Of a stretch of 29,172 bases of DNA, positions 23,657-29,172 are shown piece after piece. Below the pieces are notes generated by a model. The model made no database searches. It worked only from the letters and a program-made list of their open reading frames with translations, and had not been told where the DNA came from. Within the stretch, counting starts at the first letter, position 1. Every line of letters begins with the position of its first letter. Origin of the DNA: Pseudomonadota bacterium (GTDB taxonomy: Bacteria; Pseudomonadota; Gammaproteobacteria; Burkholderiales; Burkholderiaceae); NCBI GenBank assembly GCA_963205525.1, contig CAUJJP010000080.1:1-29172 (forward strand). The letters are read 5' to 3'. The translations under genes and the position numbers were made by a program.

Positions 23657-25807
23657 TTACAGCGCCGCCAGTGCTTCGGTGATCTCGTTCACGCTGAGGA
23701 TCTCGCTCAGCAGCTGCGGCGTCGCCGCCTCGGGCCGGTACAGCGCGTACACCGGCACCCCGCTGCGGCCGAGCTGGGCCAGGGCCTGGGTGATGGCGGC
23801 GTCGCGCCGCGTCCAGTCGGCGCGCAGCAGCAGCACGTCCTTGGCCGCGAAGGCCTCCTTGACGGACGCATCGGCCAGCGCGGTGCGCTTGTTGAACTGG
23901 CAGGTGACGCACCAGGCGGCGGTGAAGTCGACGAACACCGCGCGCCCCTGCAGCTGGGCGTCTGCCACGCGCTGCGCAGACCAAGGCTGCCACTCGTCGC
24001 TGGCCACCGGGACGGCGCCGACTTCGTGGCGCAGGGCCGGGCCCATCCAGATCAGCGCCAGCGCCAACAGCGCCACCCCCAGCGTGCCCCAGAGCTGGCG
24101 CACGCGTGCCGAGTTCGCCGGCGCGCCCAGCGCCCAGGCCGCAAAGGCCAGGGCCACCAGGGTGCCGAGCAGCGCCGCCGCGCCGTCGATGCCGACTTGC
24201 TGGCCCAGCACCCAGACCAGCCAGACCACGGTGGCGAACATCGGGAAGGCCATCAGCGACCTGAAGGTGGCCATCCAGGCGCCGGGTCGCGGCAGGGCAC
24301 GCGCCAGCACCGGGAAGGCGCTCACGGCCAGATAGGGCAAGGCCATGCCCAGGCCCAGGGCCGCAAACACCGCCAGCGCCTGCGCCGCCGGCAGCGTCAG
24401 CGCCAGCCCCAGCGCCGCACCCATGAAAGGCGCGGTGCAGGGCGCGGCCACCGCCACCGCCAGCACCCCGGTGAGCGCCGAATCGAGCAGCGGGTGGCGC
24501 GCCTGCGCGCTGGCCAGGCGGTCGGGCAGCACGCTGCCGACTTCGAACACGCCCGCCAGGTTGAGCCCGATCAGGGTGAACAGCGCGGCCAGCGCCGCCA
24601 CCACCGGCGGTGACTGGAGCTGGAAGCCCCAGCCGATCTGCTCGCCGCCGGCGCGCAGCGCCAGCAGCACGGCGGCGAGGGCGACGAAGGACAGCAGCAC
24701 GCCGCCGGTGTAGGCCAGGCCGCCAGCGAGCAGGCGGCGGCGGTCCGCTGCGTGGTGGGCGAATCCCAGCACCTTCAGCGACAGCACCGGGAACACGCAG
24801 GGCATCAGGTTGAGCAAGGCGCCGCCGACGAGGGCGAAGACGAGTGCGAGCGCCAGGCCCAGGGTCGGTGCAGCCGCCGCAGCCGCCGGTGCCGCCGCAT
24901 CCGCCGCATCCGCCGCTTCCGGCAGGGCGGTGGCCGGCGGCAGCGTCGCGGCGCCCGAGTCTGGCGCCGGCCAGGGGCCTGTCACCTCGATCTGCAGCTG
25001 CGCGCCTGCGAGCTCGCCGCGCGCCACCAGCACCGCCGGCAGCAGGGCCGGACCCTCGCTGCGCTGCGGGTCGAGCGCGATCTCGGCGCTCCAGCGCCCG
25101 CCTTCCCAGCGCTCGGCCGGCCGCGCGGCGTTCAGGAACAGGCCGCCGGTCTCGGGGAAGAAGGCGATCTCGCGCCCTTGCCAGGCGCTGGGCAGGCCGT
25201 CCACCGTGAGCACGAGCGCGTCGGCCTTCACGCTCGCGCGCGCCCGCGCCTGTGGCAGCGCGACCGGCAGCGCCTCGCGCGCGGCGACGAACTCGTCGGC
25301 GTGTGCCGAAACGGCGTCGCCGGTGGGCAGCGAGAGGCTGAACTCGCCCGACTCCGGGATGCAGACTTCCTTGCACACCAGCCACTGCGCGCTGAGCTTG
25401 ACGTCGAGCGAAGGCGCTGCGAAGTCCGCCGGCAGGCTCAGCGTCACCGGCAGCAGCAGCACGCCGTCGTAGCCGTAGTTCACCAGCGGGCCGAGCGGCA
25501 GCTTCTTGGGTGTCGGCCACGCGATGGCGGATGCCTGCACGCCGGCCGGCAGCGTCCAGTCCAGCTGCGTCGGCAGGCCCGAGTCGCCGGGGTTCTTCCA
25601 GTAGGTGTGCCAGCCGTCCTGGTGCGCGATGCGCAGACCCAGTTGCACCGGCTTGCCGGCTGCGATGCCCTGCGGCGCGTGCGCCAGCAGTTCGGCGCGC
25701 ACCTGCGGGGTGCCCACGACCGTGGTCTGGGCGCGCAGCGGCGCGGCCGCACAGGCGAGCGCCGCGGCGAGGAACAAGGCTGGGCGCAGGGCCGCGGACA
25801 TCGGCAT
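23657..25807 (-). CDS. dsbD: Thiol:disulfide interchange protein, DsbD/ScsB type
   Basis: This 716-aa protein moves reducing power from cytoplasmic thioredoxin across the inner membrane to periplasmic thiol proteins. A signal peptide (1-27, ending in RAQ) leads to a periplasmic N-terminal domain with C146-x3-C150 (WLVCKEVCIPESGEF), an arrangement closer to ScsB-like proteins than to E. coli DsbD. After an Ala/Pro linker come eight or so helices with LMPCVFPVLSLK and AAPCTAPFMG, whose cysteines form the transmembrane redox pair. The C-terminal thioredoxin domain has WCVTC (C633, C636) and a cis-Pro segment SGVPVYALY. ATG 25807 is chosen; the open frame runs on to 25951 but without a leader. 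The gene converges on glpD and is divergent from the atp operon. No cytochrome maturation gene adjoins. Confidence 0.93.
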   Translation of the reverse strand: MPMSAALRPALFLAAALACAAAPLRAQTTVVGTPQVRAELLAHAPQGIAAGKPVQLGLRIAHQDGWHTYWKNPGDSGLPTQLDWTLPAGVQASAIAWPTPKKLPLGPLVNYGYDGVLLLPVTLSLPADFAAPSLDVKLSAQWLVCKEVCIPESGEFSLSLPTGDAVSAHADEFVAAREALPVALPQARARASVKADALVLTVDGLPSAWQGREIAFFPETGGLFLNAARPAERWEGGRWSAEIALDPQRSEGPALLPAVLVARGELAGAQLQIEVTGPWPAPDSGAATLPPATALPEAADAADAAAPAAAAAAPTLGLALALVFALVGGALLNLMPCVFPVLSLKVLGFAHHAADRRRLLAGGLAYTGGVLLSFVALAAVLLALRAGGEQIGWGFQLQSPPVVAALAALFTLIGLNLAGVFEVGSVLPDRLASAQARHPLLDSALTGVLAVAVAAPCTAPFMGAALGLALTLPAAQALAVFAALGLGMALPYLAVSAFPVLARALPRPGAWMATFRSLMAFPMFATVVWLVWVLGQQVGIDGAAALLGTLVALAFAAWALGAPANSARVRQLWGTLGVALLALALIWMGPALRHEVGAVPVASDEWQPWSAQRVADAQLQGRAVFVDFTAAWCVTCQFNKRTALADASVKEAFAAKDVLLLRADWTRRDAAITQALAQLGRSGVPVYALYRPEAATPQLLSEILSVNEITEALAAL

Positions 25808-25963
25808 CGGACGGGCTCGGTCGCAGTGGGGTTGCGGGGTGCCGTCGCGCAGGTCTGCAAGGCCCGGGACGGCGGCCAGTGCGAAGTGTCGTCTATGGGC
25901 GCGTACCGTGCCGCCGACAGGGGCGGCCGCCGCGGCGCATCCGATCTGCAACAGCGCGCTTTC

Positions 25964-26000
25964 GGGGAACTTCGGAAATGCGCGGGTTCCCCCCTATAAT
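25964..26000 (+). promoter_or_regulatory. Promoter of the atp operon with an overlapping inverted repeat
   Basis: A perfect TATAAT (25995-26000) has TTCGGA (25971-25976) at 18-bp spacing. Transcription would start near 26007, about 30 nt before atpI. An inverted repeat GGGGAAC (25964-25970) / GTTCCCC (25986-25992) brackets the -35 and abuts the -10. It is the strongest -10 in the window, as expected for a housekeeping operon. Confidence 0.65.
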
Positions 26001-26036
26001 CTTCAGGCTTTGCCGCTTGCGCCCAAGATTCGATCC

Positions 26037-26519
26037 ATGCAGGAGAGCACGCGACCCGACAACGGTCGCCCTGATCCCTGGGTCGACGAGGACGCGGCAG
26101 CGCCGGACTTCCGCCCGCTGACGCGGGAAGAAGCACAGGCCCTGATCGCCAGGGAGCCGCCACTGAATCCGTGGCGGGTCGTCGGCGTGCAGGTCCTGGT
26201 CGGCGTGCTGGCGGCCGGCCTCGCGGGGCTGGTCTTCGGCAGCAAGGTGGTCGGGTGGTCGCTGCTGTACGGGGCGGCCACGGTGGTGGTGCCGGGAGCC
26301 TTGATGGCGCGCGGCATGACCAGCCGGCTCTCCAGCGTGGCGCCCGGCGCGAGTGCCGTCAGCTTCATGCTGTGGGAGATGGTCAAGATCGCGGTTTCGG
26401 TCGTCATGCTGATGCTGGCGCCGAAGCTCGTGCAGCCCCTGAGCTGGCTGGCGTTGCTGGCGGGCCTGGTGCTGTGCATGAAGGTGTACTGGGTCGCGCT
26501 CCTGTGGCGCGGCCGCTGA
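26037..26519 (+). CDS. atpI: ATP synthase subunit I (AtpI)
   Basis: This 160-aa inner-membrane protein has a hydrophilic N-terminal arm of about 50 residues (acidic, then FRPLTREEAQALIARE). Four helices follow (VGVQVLVGVLAAGLAGLVFG onwards), ending in KVYWVALLWRGR. AtpI proteins are the first, non-structural gene of many atp operons and help c-ring assembly or Mg2+ supply. Position directly before atpB and size support this call more than motif identity does, since the family is poorly conserved. ATG 26037 follows the promoter by about 30 nt. The upstream frame is open but lies over the promoter. Confidence 0.85.
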   Translation: MQESTRPDNGRPDPWVDEDAAAPDFRPLTREEAQALIAREPPLNPWRVVGVQVLVGVLAAGLAGLVFGSKVVGWSLLYGAATVVVPGALMARGMTSRLSSVAPGASAVSFMLWEMVKIAVSVVMLMLAPKLVQPLSWLALLAGLVLCMKVYWVALLWRGR

Positions 26520-26550
26520 AGAACTAGCGGATACGGACGGGAACCAGCTC

Positions 26551-27700
<1,150 letters not shown>

Positions 27701-27793
27701 GCAGGCCAAGCGGCTGGGTCGCCGGCAACGGCGGCTCGCGGGGCGCCACCGCTTGCGGGGCCGCCCAGGTCACCCCATGACGAGGTACGAGAC

Positions 27794-28264
27794 GTGAGCA
27801 TCAATGCCACCCTCATCGCCCAGATGATCGTGTTCGCGATCCTGGTCTGGTTCACGATGAAGTTCATCTGGCCGCCGATCACCGCGGCGCTGGACGAGCG
27901 TGCGAAGAAGATCGCCGACGGCCTGTCGGCCGCCGACAAGGCGCGCTCCGAGTTGGCTGCGGCCAACACGCGGGTCGAGCAGCAACTCGCCGCCGCGCGC
28001 GACGATGCGCAAAAGCGCCTGGCCGACGCCGAGCGCCTGGCGCAGCAGATGATCGAGGAAGCCAAGGGTCGCGCCAGCGACGAAGGCGCCAAGATCATCG
28101 CCGCCGCCAAGGCCGAGGCCGATCAGGAGGCCATCAAGGCGCGCGAGGCGCTGCGCGAGCACGTCGCCTCGCTGGCGGTGAAGGGCGCCGAAGCGATCCT
28201 GCGCCGCGAGGTCAACCCCGCGGTGCACGCCGACCTGCTCAACCGCCTGAAGACGGAGCTCTGA
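27794..28264 (+). CDS. atpF: ATP synthase F0 subunit b
   Basis: This 156-aa stator subunit has an N-terminal membrane helix (about 5-27, [20 protein letters not shown]). A long charged Ala-rich helix follows, forming the dimeric peripheral stalk to subunit delta. The length equals that of E. coli AtpF (156 aa). The start is GTG 27794, with GAGG at 27782-27785 as ribosome site. No in-frame ATG precedes the membrane helix. The 93-bp gap after atpE is the longest in the operon and GC-rich with inverted segments, which may help set the different expression of c and b. Confidence 0.96.
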   Translation: MSINATLIAQMIVFAILVWFTMKFIWPPITAALDERAKKIADGLSAADKARSELAAANTRVEQQLAAARDDAQKRLADAERLAQQMIEEAKGRASDEGAKIIAAAKAEADQEAIKAREALREHVASLAVKGAEAILRREVNPAVHADLLNRLKTEL

Positions 28265-28266
28265 CC

Positions 28267-28809
28267 ATGGCCGAGCTCGCCACCATCGCGCGGCCCTACG
28301 CCGAAGCGCTGTTCAAGGCCTCGACCGGGCTGGATGCGCCCGCGCTGCGCGGCCAGCTCGGCGCGCTGGCCGAGGTGGCCGGCGACGCCGACCTGCGCCA
28401 GTTCGCCGACAACCCCAAGGTCGGCGCCGGCCTGGTGTTCAACGTCGTCGCCGACGTGCTCGCCCGCAAGGGCGTGGTGCTCGCCGACGCGGTGGCCAAC
28501 CTGCTGCGCGTCGTGCTCGACAACGGCCGGCTCGACGCCTTGCCGGAAATCGTCGCCCAGCACCATGCGCTGGTCAACGCGACCGGCGGCGTCTCGGACG
28601 CGCTGATCGAAAGCGCGTTCGCCGTCGAGGGCGAACAGCTCGCCGAAGTGGTCGCGACACTGGAGAAGCGCTTCGGTCGCAAGCTCAATGCGCGCGTCGA
28701 ATTGCGCCCCGAACTGATCGGTGGCATCCGTGCGGTGGTCGGCGACGAAGTGCTGGACACCTCGGTACTGGCCCGTCTGGAACAGATGCGGGTGGCGCTC
28801 ACGGCGTGA
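28267..28809 (+). CDS. atpH: ATP synthase F1 subunit delta
   Basis: This 180-aa soluble OSCP/delta subunit links the b stalk to the top of the alpha3beta3 head. The N-terminus [15 protein letters not shown] is the family start. The C-terminal part has [30 protein letters not shown] and [19 protein letters not shown], the usual delta signature. It begins 2 bp after the atpF stop, so translation is coupled. Confidence 0.96.
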   Translation: MAELATIARPYAEALFKASTGLDAPALRGQLGALAEVAGDADLRQFADNPKVGAGLVFNVVADVLARKGVVLADAVANLLRVVLDNGRLDALPEIVAQHHALVNATGGVSDALIESAFAVEGEQLAEVVATLEKRFGRKLNARVELRPELIGGIRAVVGDEVLDTSVLARLEQMRVALTA

Positions 28810-28824
28810 CCCCAGGAGAACCCC

Positions 28825-29172
28825 ATGCAACTCAATCCCGCTGAAATTTCCGAGCTGATCAAGAGCCGCATCGAAGGCCTGGCGGCGTCGGCCGAAATCA
28901 AGAACCAGGGCACGGTCGTCTCGGTGACCGACGGTATCTGCCGCATCCACGGCCTGTCCGACGTGATGGCCGGCGAAATGCTGGAGTTTCCGGCCACCGC
29001 CGAAGGTGCGCCGACCTTCGGCCTCGCGCTCAACCTCGAGCGCGACTCGGTCGGCGCGGTGATCCTGGGCGAGTACGAGCACATCTCCGAGGGCGACACC
29101 GTCAAGTGCACGGGCCGCATCCTGGAAGTGCCGGTCGGCCCCGAACTGATCGGCCGCGTCGTCAACGCCCTG
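28825..29172 (+). CDS. atpA: ATP synthase F1 subunit alpha (5' part, runs off the window)
   Basis: The first 116 residues of the alpha subunit are present. They start [19 protein letters not shown] and include the N-terminal beta-barrel with [23 protein letters not shown]. They end at [13 protein letters not shown], just before the nucleotide-binding domain. AGGAGAA (28814-28820) is a good ribosome site 15 bp after atpH. The remaining genes (atpG, D, C) should follow outside the window. Confidence 0.97.
   Translation, partial: MQLNPAEISELIKSRIEGLAASAEIKNQGTVVSVTDGICRIHGLSDVMAGEMLEFPATAEGAPTFGLALNLERDSVGAVILGEYEHISEGDTVKCTGRILEVPVGPELIGRVVNAL

Noticed and set aside
21816..25520. Very long minus-strand open frame (over 1,200 codons)
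   Set aside because: It runs antisense to glpD and out of frame with dsbD, both of which have full family motifs. It is Arg/Ala/Gly-rich with no domain, a usual artefact at this GC content.

Overview
The window is a stretch of ordinary chromosome from a very GC-rich betaproteobacterium, most likely of the order Burkholderiales (Rubrivivax/Leptothrix/Ideonella-like). This placement is an inference. It rests on the extreme G/C preference at third codon positions, a glutamate-cysteine ligase of the Thiobacillus ferrooxidans type, a DUF4148 protein, a cytochrome c'/b561 pair, and the atpI-B-E-F-H-A order. I see no insertion sequence, prophage, CRISPR array, tRNA or rRNA.

Left part (1-9,000): the 3' end of an unidentified plus-strand gene converges on a TonB-dependent receptor (minus strand), with a strong hairpin between the stops. 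A 506-bp gene-poor stretch follows, holding an FNR-like box, two perfect inverted repeats and microsatellites. It leads into a small exported DUF4148 protein. Then come four co-directional genes: gshA, kup (K+ uptake), a BenE-type transporter and gshB. The two steps of glutathione synthesis thus flank two membrane transporters.

Middle part (9,000-18,300): a divergent SHMT-like PLP enzyme with altered active-site residues faces a Uup-type ABC-F ATPase; both may be leaderless. An unrecognised 247-aa protein and a MocR-type regulator lie on the minus strand. The MocR gene is divergent from a probable operon of an EamA exporter, a PLP aminotransferase, a VOC/glyoxalase-like protein and AlaX, a trans-editing alanyl-tRNA deacylase. 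This looks like an amino-acid-sensing, export and detoxification module.

Right part (18,300-29,172): a divergent cytochrome c' / cytochrome b561 pair shares a palindromic intergenic region. A GNAT acetyltransferase, an HpcH/HpaI aldolase, an aldose-1-epimerase-like protein and GlpD (aerobic glycerol-3-phosphate dehydrogenase) follow on the plus strand. GlpD converges on a DsbD/ScsB-type thiol:disulfide reductase, with a structured repeat-like element between them. The window ends in the ATP synthase operon (atpI, B, E, F, H and the start of atpA), preceded by a perfect TATAAT -10 element.

No clearly new multi-gene system is evident. The points most worth a second look are the SHMT-like enzyme that lacks the catalytic glutamate, the MocR-EamA-aminotransferase-VOC-AlaX module with its direct-repeat operator, and three short tandem duplications that span stop codons.
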